Of a DNA stretch of 64,000 nucleotides, positions 12,116-24,507 are shown piece by piece (within the stretch, counting starts at the first letter, position 1; every line of letters starts with the position of its first letter). The stretch spans positions 2,085,501 to 2,149,500 of the forward strand of contig NC_092572.1 in assembly GCF_037975245.1 (NCBI RefSeq), in the 5' to 3' direction. Origin of the DNA: Apostichopus japonicus. Lineage: Eukaryota > Echinodermata > Holothuroidea > Aspidochirotida > Stichopodidae. The notes beneath the pieces are model-generated. The model had not been told where the DNA came from. It did no database searches and saw only the letters and a list, made by a program, of their open reading frames with translations. The position numbers and the translations under genes were made by a program.

Positions 12116-15100
12116 TCAGTATATATCGCATGTCGTCATTCCTCCTATTTCAATCTCTATGATTCAGAGTCAAATCTTCCCAAATAAAAATTACTCCAAA
12201 TTAAAGAACACCTCTATTACGTTATTACAGGGAAGCATTTGAGTGGAAGGACCACTTTACGACTTGACACTGTTAGAACTATAAATGAGTTTCGATGTAA
12301 GACGTTTGAACGGTCTGTTTTGTTGAAGAAGACTTCTTAGCAATATCGGTACATGGTCACCACAAAATCTATGTCGGTATAACATTTGAAGGATCTTTTA
12401 ATCTAAAGTGATTCCTTTTTAATAGATTTTACTTGAGCTACGATTAAAATGATAAAATTGCGACACAGCCGCAAGCTATGAACGTTTAAAACAATGTTAA
12501 CAAATTTCCTTTCCGTTCCAGACCGCCTTAACATGAAGATACGTCAACTGCACCAACTATATATATATATATAAGGTATGCGACGTTCATATTATATTTC
12601 GTAAAACTGGGTCAATGCAAAGAGAATTTACATACTACACATAGGCCATGTAATTTACACAGACCTAGCTGTGAACATATGTGAATTGTGAACAAAATGT
12701 ATACGTCAAAAGTGTACCGTAGGACTACCTGCGCTGAGTTGAAACCTTTAGACAGAAGGTAATAAATGTTAAACTTGAGCCACAAACCAGGAAAAATAAA
12801 CAAAAATGGTTGACAATTTGCAAAATAAAGAATAAGCAACTGGTTGTAGTTAACACAGGATATTATAAAAAGCAGAGAAAATGCTGAAAAAATAATATTT
12901 TTCTCGATCCCTTTAAAATGAGAACAAATTGGTGGCTATGTTGGCAATTTTGAAACAGACCGGCTAATTGACCACCATGCCACGTGCTGGTTCATTTATA
13001 TGTAGGATTTGTCCACTTCCCTTAGAAAGGTGGACAACAACATATTTATCATCAAACCATGCTTTACATCAAGTCAAATTGTCCAAATCATATCACTGGA
13101 AGGTATTATTTGGCCAGTTACACATAAAACATATGCGTTTAACAATTAAGTTCACTTTATTACTGAAACGATCAAAGAAACATTAGTTCGTGCTACCGTA
13201 CAAGTAGTGCTATATTTCCCTCAGAAAGATATTGAAAACACATGTTTAAAAATGAACGTTGTCGGTGATTTGCGGTCATATTCAGTTATTAAAAGTTTAG
13301 AAATATGATAGTTAACCTACGAAGACAGAGGTCTTTTTCATGAACAAAGATATCGAAGCAGCCGTAGTATGTGCAAGAGTTGCTAACGTAATTCATAGTC
13401 ACGTCCTCAGCGTGACCTGCTATAACGATATGTAGCTTTGAATGTGACGTCATGTGATCACGCGGACTGGTCTCGCCCAGAAAAAAATGTCGGTTCGCCA
13501 ACCAGAGTAGTCTATGTGTAGTATGCGCACTAACAGAGACACAAACTATGAAGCCAATATACCGTAAATAATAGACAAATATGGTTCAGAACGTTGAATT
13601 AATAAAGTAGAACGAAACATATGATAACATAGCCATGTCCTTCTTACATATATCCTCACCTTATTGTAAACAGCTGTGTTTGGTATTCTTCTTATCTTAG
13701 GTTGATTAAACCGAGTAGAAACTGGATTCCGATCAACTGTAACTTTCGGTTGTTACTGTAGGTACTAATGTGCAATGTACACGCTCGTTATATATAGAAT
13801 TGGGTAATTCCAGCTACGTCATTGTGAATTCCAACTTAAAAGAAGTACATACATGTCAGTTGTTATACCTATAAATAGGTATTATATTCCATTTCTATGC
13901 TGAACGAAGGAATGAATACAGCGGTCCGTATGGTAAATTTGCTAATACAGCAATCGTCACAATCATCAAAAGGTGGATATGTACAATACAATGAAATATA
14001 GCTCTTTTGTTAGAAATGAAACAAATTTGGCTATGAAACATTTTATTTTGTATTCCAAAGAGGCCATAGCCACGTATACTTCGGATGTCAGTATTTGCTG
14101 GGTGGAGTTTTCTCATTTGTCAGACAGTGGCACTAGCGAGAGGGGGTGGGGTAAACAGTCAAACGTCTTGCCCCTGCTTGCCCCCACCACCCAAATGACA
14201 TTGGTAGGTTAAACTTAAAATGAGTGGTCGAGGGCGAAACTTGCCCCAGTACTCGAACTCTTTAACCCCCTCACTCCCCCCCCCCCCCGATGAAAATATC
14301 GATAACAATGGAATAGTTACTAGATTCGCTTCGAGATTCGAAGCAATAGCCTACCACCCATATCATTGACCATAGAGAATATTTCTCTACTATTGTTAAA
14401 CTGGCGATTACATAATGTAACTACAATATACAATATGGAGGATAATTGTCTGACTTGTTCCCTTACAATAGCAATAACAATGTAACCAGAAAATATTCTA
14501 TTCGACCTCTTTCGGGTAAGGAGGCTTTCGTTGGTTGTTATTCAGTTATTATTATATCTAGAATTTCATTGTTTCTCTGCAGGCCGGAGTTTATAGTCAC
14601 CCGGTTTGGATATCATTGTGCCCAGCTTAATCCATTTGACTGCCGGGGAGATAGTGTCCCTACAGCCAATTAAACGTATACCTTGTTTTCATTCCGCATA
14701 ATAATCTGTCCTATATATGTGTCGTTCTCACCCCCCCCCCCAAGGGTGAATAATACGTAGACATATATTCTTTCGGTATTTTGAAAATGTTTCCGAGTAA
14801 TGCTTCCAAAGTAACTATAGGATCTTTGTCGATTGCATAAGGGAACTTTTGAAATATTACGATAAAGGAATTAAGTCAAATAATTAATACAAATTGACTT
14901 TCTCAACTTCCATGAGAGTCTATTCAAAAATTGAAGTTCGCATAGCTGCAGATTGCTAGAATTTTCTCATTTTCAGAGGCGTAGAAATGGGCGGTTCATT
15001 GAAGTATTACTCCAGATGCACAGGGTGCCCTAATAGTTGGCAACAATAGTGTGAACCAGTGGATCAGTCAAGTAAAATCGCCAGACAGAACCTTGAGGAT

Positions 15101-15158
15101 TTTAATTGATGACTTATGATAAAACCGTTAGTCAAATACAGTGTTTCGGGATGAAAGG
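12116..15158. other. Gene-less stretch
   Basis: No exon chain or domain is recognised. It holds a short TA run at about 12560 and poly-C tracts at 14278 and 14732. It ends just beyond the stop of the minus-strand NACHT gene, so its right end may include that gene's 3' UTR. Confidence 0.4.
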
Positions 15159-16196
15159 TCATGTGACGTCATCTTGAGCCTGATCTGCATGGACTTGTAT
15201 TGCATTCCATTTCCCCTCACTAGTGTCAAGCTCTAAAATGTTTCCGTCGCTTTCTTTTCTCTCAACTGTAGAAAACAGATAAAAACAAAACATTTCTTTT
15301 ATAGAATAATTAGGCGGTCCTTGGAATTGCTGCATTTTCAATGGTCCAGTTTGCAGATAAAGAATGTGTTATCATTTACTTTGCAGTCAACTAAAGTAGT
15401 TCAGAATTCAAGATAGGAATCACGAATACGTTAAGATTAGGTAAAGACCATTTGTATGGTTCATATTATACACTTGAAGAAGAAAAGTTAACTTACTCTT
15501 GGTATTTTTCTCCTGAACAAGAGATTTCAACTCTTCAAAGATTCCAATAGCATCTGGAAGCTGACATTGAACAAACCTTTAAAGACAATGATATAATTAC
15601 CTAGTGCATATAATATGTCATGAGGATGCTCATTTGTTTTAAATATTCCTAACAAAATCAAATTTAAACAATAATAATTTTGATTGCATGGTGTTGTGTA
15701 ATCTGATCCCGTTCTCGAATCTATCGGAAAAGAAAACCCACACCCAGAATGAATTTTCATTTCGTGAAATGTTAAGAGCTTATTCTGACAGTCACCGGTA
15801 TGTGAGGAACTGTATTCTGACTATCCTGCTCATCGACTACACCCTTTTCCCACCCCCCCCCCTCCCCTCACCTTCGACAACTCTTAACACTTCTTCAAAG
15901 TAGTTGGTTCTTTGAAAACAAGTGATCTTCAGAATTCAAACCAACTTGACACTTAGGAATTGCTTATTCAACGATCGGGATAACTACAATATAAAGACAT
16001 ACGTATAAGTATGGAATACTTACTGCACCGTTAGGAAACAATGGACTTCCTTAGACGCCCAGGAGACGATGGATAACAAATCCTCTCCAGAAAGATGTCG
16101 TTTGGCTATAACTAGCCTATCAAGTGATGGCAAACTGCAGCTTGTCAGATATACCAAGGAGCAATCTTCATCGACAAGAACGGTCCCATTCGTTAA
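15159..16196 (-). CDS. Gene 1 exons: C-terminal leucine-rich-like module and tail
   Basis: Exon 16024-16196 has regularly spaced leucines (SLVYLTSC, LPSLDRLVIAKRHLSGEDLL), resembling one or two LRR-like turns. Exon 15497-15576 begins FVQC and is helical (IFEELKSLVQ). Its acceptor at 15577 was chosen because phase 2 then continues openly. The last exon, 15159-15265, starts IERKESDG and ends QDDVT before TGA. Gene 2 has the same three exons (50574-50749, 50220-50308, 49872-49999) with the same phases, which supports these weakly conserved exons. Confidence 0.65.
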
Positions 16197-19100
16197 CTGA
16201 AGCAAAAAGTAATTTTAAAAGTAAATTATTCATTGATATGCTAATTATTGTGTTTAGTAAAATTCTAGATTTAATATTACCATATTTCTTTAGACCAATT
16301 TATACTTTTTGAATGTATATGTTTCCATGGATGTATGTTATCATTAATTCTAGTTTAGATATAAACCTTTTAGTTCCTATGTAATGATAAACAAAGTAAA
16401 TATACTTTGCTAATACTATGATTACCTTTATATCCATGCAGAAATTGTAAATTGAATACATATTCTATGAGACAGGACAAAGTAAATTATTAATTACAAA
16501 GACTAACATAACCGAAGCTTATATTGTGTGATGTTGAATGTCTCGGGCAGAACAGATTCACTTTCGGTGCATTACTGGCAAGTGATTAAAGGAGTGTATC
16601 ACTCTTACTGATAAATCCGCAACAAATTAGCTTTGTTATATATGGAATATCCTTGATCAGTAATAGAAGAGTATAATTATTGATGTAAACATACTGTAAT
16701 AAATATTTGGTTTACCTGTCTCTCCCCACGGTTGTTTAAGTATGCGGATAGCGCAATCTGATGATATCTGGACTTGAAATCATTTAATTTGAAGCTTAAC
16801 GTTGTGTCGTTTACATTGATTGGTCCATCTAGTGACGTCATGTCGTGTACCTCGTACAAGTAAACAATGGCGGTAGTCCACATTTTTCTCAGATTGAGTT
16901 CTTCAAACACATTATCAATCAATATATCCGTTGCACTGATAAAGTTGACAAATATCTCAAGCTCGTCGTCCGTATACTGTTGAAGAACTTCGCGAACGTT
17001 TGCTCTTTCTGACAGAAATTTGCCAACACAGTAGCCCATAATGAAGCGATGGCGATATTTAATCAGATACGATAACGTATTTCGATTACTTTCTGATCCG
17101 GTTTGCTCTCCAGATAGACATTCTTTTCGTACTTGTAATATACCAATTTGTACTGCTACCTGTAGATCTACTTTGCCCAATGGAATCCTCCCACTTATCG
17201 ACTTCTTGATTTTCACAAAGTAGTCTATTTTCGCAGGCAAATTTACCTAATTTTGAAATGATATTCCATATGGAATCGACAGAATTGCTGTCTACCTTAA
17301 AAAGATACCTCTATATAAGAGCATTAATACAAAGTTGTGTTAAGTGTGTAACTTTTTGAATGTCTTCTGCATGACCAGCCACGTCCATCAAATTTGCCAT
17401 CTTCGTGTGAACAATGGCCGTAAGCCAAAATGGCGTCTTACAGAACTCTTCAAGAATTTCATGATTTCTTAGAAAGCGTTTAACATTGTTTATATGTTCA
17501 TTGTTTGTTGTACTCAATATTGCAACATCATTTACTCTCTTATAAGATTCGTCGTCTTTCGTTTGTGGGTATGTTTGGCGACTACTTTGTGTTAGGTCTA
17601 TCGTTGTCTCATCGGAATCCTCATTAACCAGAGGTTGATTCTCCATTACTTCTGAAGTTATTTCTTGTCTTGCATCTGAGAAGTTCTTTGGTTTACGACG
17701 GTCAAAATAATCAAACGTCTTCTCAATGTATTGGGTAGTATTGTGTTCACTGAAACCTCTTAGTTTTATTTTAAAGTATGGTGGAGGAAATAATGTTTCA
17801 TCAATATAATCTCCATCAATAGCTACTAACACATTTACATTAACTAACTTCGTCACAAAATTTCTTTTCAGTAAATCATAAGTTGTTAAACGTTCATGTC
17901 TTTGATCAAGATCACTTGAGTGTCCTGTGACATCAGCATGATTAGCTGATGTATAAGTTCTAATATCAAACAAAAACATACATGGTTCCTTTCGAATAAT
18001 CTTATGTATTTCCTCTTTTGATAATCGGTTTTCTTCCGACATCATATTGTGGATTAAATCTTCTATGGGAACTCCCATTTCTACATCTGTCAGCTCCAAG
18101 TAGAACACAAGAAGCGTTTTATTGATTTCCTTCCTCCATTGATCCACAAACTTGTAAATTAACGTTGATTTTCCATAACCTGTCTCACCAGTAAGCAATA
18201 CACTTGGCTTAAGACTTAATACTGCTTGTGTGAAACATTTATCACTTGATACAGTAAATTCTTTGCCATCTTCGGAAGTGACCAAACATATGCAGTCTGT
18301 ATGAAGTTTTTCGGCATCGACATCTTCGTTGCATGGAAATAATTTCAGTACACTGTATTTCTTGTAAGAATCCTCCAGGAAGTTGACAAACCCTTGAAGG
18401 TTCAAGTCTCGCTCTATAACAGAAATCACAACAATATAGACAATCAATCAAGGTTATGATTCGTTATAAAACAGAAAATGTATTCAACATGATACTCACT
18501 GTTTAAAGGTCTCTTTTCCTTAATCGTAACGTATGTTGTTGCTTCTCCAAGTAGACGCCCCTGGAAAAAAAGAATAACGCAATGGTGATAAGGTAGTGAA
18601 AGCTTTCCTAACGCTCATCGCATGATTTTTCAGGTATCAGTTGAATTGATATTAACGTTTTAGATTCATAATTGGGACAATGAAAAATAAAAAGTTAAAC
18701 GAAAAAAAATTCCACTCTCTACATCAGGTCTGACAGCAAGTCAATGAAAGGATTTATTTTTAATTTTTGGTTGCCCAGCAATGTCAACATACTAGTATCA
18801 CCCACATGCACAATTGAATGGCTTGAAAAGTTACTGCCCATATCTTACAGGTTTTTATACTTAATTAACTCAAAGAAAAAGTGACTATTTATACAATCGT
18901 TTTGGCATTTTCGTCATTAAAAAGCATAAAACAGAATCTAATCAAAAAACTGTTTTAACACAATTCATAGTACAACTAATTGAGTAAGCATATACCGTAT
19001 CATTGTTATTATAACATTGACACAAGCTTAACAGTTGTGATATGTAATAAATCTTACTATTTCATCTTCCTCCTGGGTCTCGGTTTCTGTAAAAGGGGAA

Positions 19101-20252
19101 CATAATATGTTTAGAGACTAGTATCGATTGACATCATATTCAAATAATATTCTTGTTTCAATAGTATATATTTTAATTGATACACTCAAATAGAACAAGT
19201 ATGCCATTAAACGTTTGAAAGTTTCACATTATGATGGGAACAACAACTTGAATGAAAGAAGGCCTGGATGTATCTTCGTACACTAATCTAAACTTAACCC
19301 AATATATGTTCAGTTAGTGGTATATCCAACTACATAGTTCTCTCTTCCGACAAAAAGTGTAAAAAAGGAATTTGGATTTTACTGCTCTGTTTTGTAGTCT
19401 CACATTGTTCTCAGAAGTATAATAAACTTTTCACTTGGTCATAGGCTTACTGTTGTTACATCACTTTTTACATTCCTGAACTTGAAATGTTGAAGCAAGT
19501 GAAATACAAAAGTATTAACAACCTGTACTCACTTACTTTCCTAAATGTAACCAATTCTCGAGTATCGCCAGTTGTCGTGATTCGTTTTATGGTATATCGT
19601 ACATGAGTCTACATCCCTGGTTATACGCAGAAAAATTTGTCAAACTCACCCAAGTAACATCTGCGGTATATATGGTAACAAGCACAAGCAATGTAGATTA
19701 TAACAGCTGTCACAGCTATCACGAGAATCACAACGAGAATGATCACAGGAATTTTCCATCTTGCAGATTCGTCGTTTTCCTGACTGTTACCACTTACAGT
19801 GAAGGGTTCTGTACAAAAATAATAAAGTATAAAATCGAATGAACAATAATACGAGCACTTGTTTTATTCATCCAATTTCTTTAGGATATTTTATAATGTG
19901 ATATTGATTATTAACAGTGATTACATTAAAATAGGTTACGAAATAAAATACTTAATTTTGTTATTCCAGTTTATATATATGGTGTCTCAAATATGTAGTA
20001 ACCATCTACATGAACGACTGAAGGATAATACTGATTTGATGAAGGTGATTGCCATTAAGCTTTGATTATAAGTCAGGAATCCAGTACGCTAATCCGCCAC
20101 TATTATTGCAAATCATAACCAAGCTATATATTATCTTTCTCAATTATTAATTATAAGAATGAGCACTCACCTGACGCTGCTGCCAATGAAATAACCAAAA
20201 GATATGAGCACACGGTGAGTGTCTTCAGCTTACTGTAATCACTGAATAGCAT
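15159..20252 (-). CDS. Membrane-anchored NACHT (STAND NTPase) receptor, nearly ectodomain-less (gene 1)
   Basis: Exons on the minus strand, in order: 20171-20252 (signal peptide), 19650-19808 (TM), 19058-19086, 18500-18560, 16716-18413 (NACHT), 16024-16196 (leucine-rich-like), 15497-15576 and 15159-15265 (tail, TGA). All have AG/GT borders, and phases agree except inside the NACHT exon. The predicted product is a type I membrane protein with about 17 outside residues, one helix, and a cytoplasmic NACHT domain. NACHT ATPases are oligomerising switches in innate immunity and cell-death control; such a role here is inferred. The NACHT exon contains an in-frame TAG (17311-17313) and a 1-nt surplus near 17180-17190, where the frame moves by one at GGGCAAAG. 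As written the gene is interrupted, through either decay or assembly error. Gene 2 (49872-58829) has the same exon plan. Confidence 0.8.
16716..18413 (-). CDS. Gene 1 exon: NACHT domain
   Basis: The P-loop GETGYGKST (Walker A, GxxGxGKS/T) follows a KPSVLL strand. It is followed by LLVFYLELTDV and the Walker B-like strand CMFLFDIRTY, where the usual acidic D/E pair after the strand is missing. The remainder is helical and aligns by eye with gene 2, for example HRFIMGYCVGKFL against LRGLFLGQCIL. The frame is interrupted by TAG at 17311-17313 (context INAL-I-stop-RYLFK) and shifts by one base near 17180-17190. Exon length (1698 nt) is one base more than phase requires. Confidence 0.8.
19650..19808 (-). 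CDS. Gene 1 exon: short stalk and transmembrane helix
   Basis: Phase-1 in and phase-1 out, 159 nt. A hydrophilic stalk (EPFTVSGNSQENDESARWK) is followed by a long hydrophobic segment rich in V and I (IPVIILVVILVIAVTAVI) and then a basic or Cys-rich cytosolic edge (YHIYRRCYL). The stalk joins straight to the signal-peptide exon, so no Ig domain is encoded. Confidence 0.8.
20171..20252 (-). CDS. Gene 1 exon: signal peptide
   Basis: The start ATG at 20252-20250 gives MLFSDYSKLK, then a hydrophobic core (VCSYLLVISLAAAS), then a GTGAGT donor. It exits in phase 1, as do the signal exons of the two Ig-bearing sisters. The start is chosen because it directly precedes the hydrophobic core. Confidence 0.75.
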
Positions 20253-21010
20253 TTTGTCTATGAAATTAAAAATACATATCAAATAAATGTGTTGGCAAAC
20301 TGCTTATAATTGCCTGTGTAAGAGAATGTGTAAAAGTAAGTGGGCCGGACGTAGGATCTTCTTCAGAGGCTGAAATAAAAAATAAAAGACCTGGTTGACA
20401 AAGGTTGACTGGTAAGACCATGGAGGAACCGTCAAAAGAACTTGTCAAACTGTTGGTTTATTTATGGTCATCGCATTTAGCGTGATGTGCGATAATCATT
20501 TTACCTTATGTTGTGACTGATTAATTGTTAATACGGTTTCGACGGTTTTGTTTCTTTTCAATAAGATAAACACCTTAAATCGATTAATCTCACTTAGTAT
20601 CTCTTTGTTGGATAAATGTTGGTGATAGCTACAGTATATCCCCAGTCACAGCGTAATACCCGTTTTTAACATGACTTGGCGTGACTTTGTCTAACGTACC
20701 TTCATTTTTAATGGTGAATTCGGAATTCTTTAAAATAACAGTTTTATACAACATATCGTGCGGTCGAGCTCGGAAATATTACAAAATGAGAATGAATGTG
20801 TCTAACGTTACCACATATAGACCACATTAGGTGTTTTACCTTTAACAAATAATTATCCAAATTTAGCCTTGTAATTAACATTGGTACAACGCCGTGAGTA
20901 TGAATGGCAAAATTTAAACAGGGTTAAAGACCTGCTTTATTGGCTCCAATTATAGCACGCTTTCATAGCTAAGAAAGTTTTGTGATTACGTAATCGACCT
21001 GCCACGGTCG
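20253..21010. other. Upstream region of gene 1
   Basis: No gene is seen. This is about 760 bp between the gene 1 start (minus strand) and a solo LTR on the plus strand. It would contain the gene 1 promoter and 5' UTR. I cannot place a TATA box with confidence. Confidence 0.4.
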
Positions 21011-22093
21011 TGTTACGAGGGCCCATTGTAGCCTAACGCTAGTCACTGCTAGTGAGGAACCTAATGTTATAATATAGAAAGTATTGAAATTGCCTACGTG
21101 ATAAATCAGTATTTGAGAAATTAGGTCGGGTTACCGTGTCAGAATGTTTCAAATACACGATTGTTCTGGTATATTCCTTATGATGACACGCTGGTCTCGG
21201 GTTAACGTCGGTTTACGTGAAATCGCGTGTAAGCTGTGCAATTTTCGTGGATTCTCTGGAATGTTCGCGAGATATGCGAAGGACTTCCAAGAATAGAGAA
21301 ACTGGGTCAAGTGTATCGAGAAAGATCTAGATGATTCTTGACAAGGCGAATCGTATAAAAACCCGCCCAGATCGGAGAGTTTCTCAGTTTCTGAACGAAT
21401 ACAAGCGACGACACATATTATACCATTCTACTATATATCGTCAGTGCTCAACTGCCAGTAGCTTCTGAGGGATTGAGATATCGATACTAAGATTGATTCT
21501 ACACTTCCATTCAGAAGTTTGAAGAGGACTTTGTTGTGAAACTACAGTTTTTCAGTCTTTATTTCGGAGAAGGTGAAGAATTTCTGTCTCCGTTGAGGAA
21601 GTTCGTTACGCCAGGAGTTGGTGGCTATAAAGCTGATATCGGACTGACTCTGGTAATATTTAGTCGGCGAGAAGTTCGACTTGTGCTTCACTCTATTGTG
21701 GCTGGAAGTCCGTCTTCTATTTTGGAGCATCGCCGGAAAGAAGGTGACTGCTGTTTCTGGGATCGCGAGAAACTTCGTCGAGGACCAGTGAATTTCGCGG
21801 TACAACGGACCGAGAATCGTCGTCATCAAGGTCGTGGCTGCTGAGGGATATCGCCGTTGGAAGAGACCAGCGTGTTTTAAAGTGTATCCTATCTTGTTAA
21901 GTTTGTGAGTAATTTTCTATATATTTGTAATTACCACTTGTTGTTGTTAGTTCAAACTCCATTGTTCAATATAGTTTACGTTTCATTTGAAATCTCTAGA
22001 CTCGTCAATTTGTCTGTGTTCCTTACGGAAACGAACCCAGGCTTGTGTTTCGTTAAAATTAATTATCGAGACCTCTCGCATTCCAACGTAACA
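21011..22093 (+). mobile_element. Solo LTR of the Ty3/gypsy-like element
   Basis: It begins TGTTACGAGGGCCC and ends CCAACGTAACA, the same ends as the two LTRs at 34576-35679 and 38710-39810. It is flanked by a perfect 4-bp target duplication GTCG (21007-21010 and 22094-22097), so it is a genuine solo LTR formed by LTR-LTR recombination. It contains GTATAAAAACCC at about 21355, a likely LTR TATA box. It lacks two short segments present in the other LTRs (around CACGCATGCATC and CGCGTTGTTACTC), so it belongs to a slightly different subfamily. An open frame of 102 codons (21536-21844) is kept in all three LTRs. Confidence 0.93.
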
Positions 22094-24329
22094 GTCGTAA
22101 AACGACCTCAAGCTCATTAATTAGCCTGCAAAGCTTCTTAACACCATTAGGATCTTTGTGTAAACTCCGTGTAAGCATATGGTCATGTCTACAGTGTAGT
22201 TAATCTACAGCGTTTACACAACAACCCTCATATAAGAAAAAATATGTGGCAGGCGTTGCAGACTAATTGGTTAAAAGAGGTCATTTTACGACCAAGCCAG
22301 GTCGATTATATAATCTCTAGAAACGTTTCCATGATAGCGTGCTATAGTTTGGATCTATAAAGCAGACCTTTCAGTCACAAATTTGTTAAGGGTTCTACAG
22401 TTATGATTTTCTACCTTAGTTTCCTTTCCCCATACTTATGAGTTTTATGAGTAAGTATGTCAACTTAGTATGGACTTTCCAAAGGAACTCAACAATAAAC
22501 ACGTAAAAAGGCAGCTAGTAAAATAAGATACTAAAACCGACTGTTCATTTTCAAGTGCCATGCAGTTTTCGACGTGTCTCCAGTTATATATATGTATGAT
22601 ATAATATAATATATTATACAAGCTTCAAATTTCAAATTTCACCAGAATCTGTAAATACTCGAACCAACATAAGAGTGTTTTTTTTTCATCCACTGACAGG
22701 CTCGGCAATCATTAATGATCATTGTTTTAGATAATATGAAAAGAAAAGTATTCGGTGAAACCAATTGAGGTAAAAAATGAATGTTGTGTTGATGAATCTT
22801 GTCGTAATTATAAACAATAATACTCAGTTGAAAGCAGGCGAGTTCTACCATTAGTTTTGAAAGTGAACTTCGATGGGTGTAAGGTAGAAAATATACAGAT
22901 AGATGAACAAAAAACAGTTCTTGCAGTAATTGGAAGAACTTTTCGGTTGTTCATGATGTTATCTTTTGGGCGGACAATCGAACACCAGAGAGTGTAGTCA
23001 TGTAGGTACGGTACCCACCAAGTGAGGGCGCTTGTGAGCGCCGTGGCAGGCTCAGAATAAGTTGGCTACGCATGTAGCCATTGAAAACTGTATGAAAATG
23101 AACAGGAAATGTTGAAAATGTACAGAGACTGTATGAAACTTTAAGTTTCAAAGTTCAGGCATGTAAGTATCGTTTATTACCAGTAATGCCACTATTGTAG
23201 TGCGCACGTGCAATACAATAACTACGAACTTTATTGCACATATAGGCCTCCGTAGTAGGATCGATCATGCAGGTTGGATATTATTTATTGAGACCCAGTG
23301 AATGTACTTTCGGTTTTCATAGCTACGATAAAGAGACATGCCCAAAACAACTTTCCTATAAGATTGGAAATATAGCAAATATGTCAATTACTTCTATAGG
23401 AGGGTCGCATGCAGGCTGAATCGCACTATTCTAATGCAGATCACACGTTTCCTATATTGACTGTATTGACACGAAGGGATGCATACATGTCAGCCTAAAA
23501 TATTAAGCGCAAAATGGTCAGTTGGTCGTATTGTTAGTCTATAATCGATTCGCGATAAACAGAACTTCATGCAGTAGATTAAATTGTACATGGCATTCTG
23601 GTATTCAGTTTGTACACAGATTACATCATAACTGATGGTTAAACATGTTTACTGTATTTTTCAACCTAAGGTTAAGTTCACATGTTGTATTTATAGATAG
23701 GAAGTGAAAGTTATGGAATAGGCTATTCCTAAAACTAAAGTAAACTAACAATGCATGTGTTACGGAAGTGCACATGTAACTCAGCGATTTAAAAAAATGC
23801 ATAAATTGCTTGTTTGCGAAAGATTGCTAACTGTCAACAACTCTTCTCATAATTTCGAAAATGAAACCAAATTATTGGCTTCCAAAGGGTATCGTGTTTC
23901 TCGTCTATATGATACTGACTGACGCCATAAATGGACTTTCGTGGTGAATTTTGCTTTCGATTTAAGAACAACAGGAAGTGAAAGAAGGAAGTTTGTTTTA
24001 TGTTAATACATTGATTAGTTTATGAAGCAATATCACTTTCTCAAATATCCTTCTTAATGCAGTTGCATTGAATATGTACTATGAAACTAAGCAGTAGTAT
24101 CCGAGACAACTTAAAATATCGAATAAGCTACGCACATGTGCTGATTATCACTCCCCCCCCCCTGCTACCCCACTCATATCTCACACGTTTTGAGGGTTTG
24201 CATAGATCCCTGTTTTGTCCTATACTTGCCTGGGAGCGGGAGCCTTTTATGGCAAAGAGTCAGGCTCAGGTCAATAGACAATCATTCTCGGAAGGTTAAA
24301 TAATTTTTAAGAAAAAGTCGCCCAGGAAA
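22094..24329. other. Gene-less stretch
   Basis: No exon chain is recognised. It is AT-rich with a TATAATATAATATA run at about 22600 and a GC-richer patch at 22970-23060 (GAGGGCGCTTGTGAGCGCC) that looks like part of a dispersed repeat. Confidence 0.45.
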
Positions 24330-24507
24330 GAACCTAGGCACGAAAACCAAACTACCGAACGACTGATCCGCTCTCAAACCCAGTCCGGCCCTGCATCGGG
24401 ACTGTTACTGTGTGATCATCGTCAGGTGTGCATCACCATACCGCTCGAAAGGGAACAGATACTACACGTGTTCTTAGCCAAAAGGCAGAGAGCGGAAGTT
24501 AAAATAT
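24330..24507 (-). pseudogene. U2 snRNA-like fragment fused to unrelated repeat sequence
   Basis: On the minus strand, from 24500 to about 24451, the sequence reads TGCCTTTTGGCTAAG, then a short variant, then TGTAGTATCTGTTC. This matches the well-known 5' end of U2 snRNA, including the GUAGUA branch-site recognition sequence. The U2 match then stops; the Sm-site half is replaced by unrelated GC-richer sequence (containing GGGCCGGACTGGG). It is therefore a truncated U2 copy or a U2-headed SINE, not a working snRNA gene. Confidence 0.65.

Noticed and set aside
20266-20448. Small minus-strand open frame upstream of gene 1 as an alternative first exon
   Set aside because: No hydrophobic signal at its start and no in-phase donor. 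The exon at 20171-20252 has a clear signal peptide and the family's phase.
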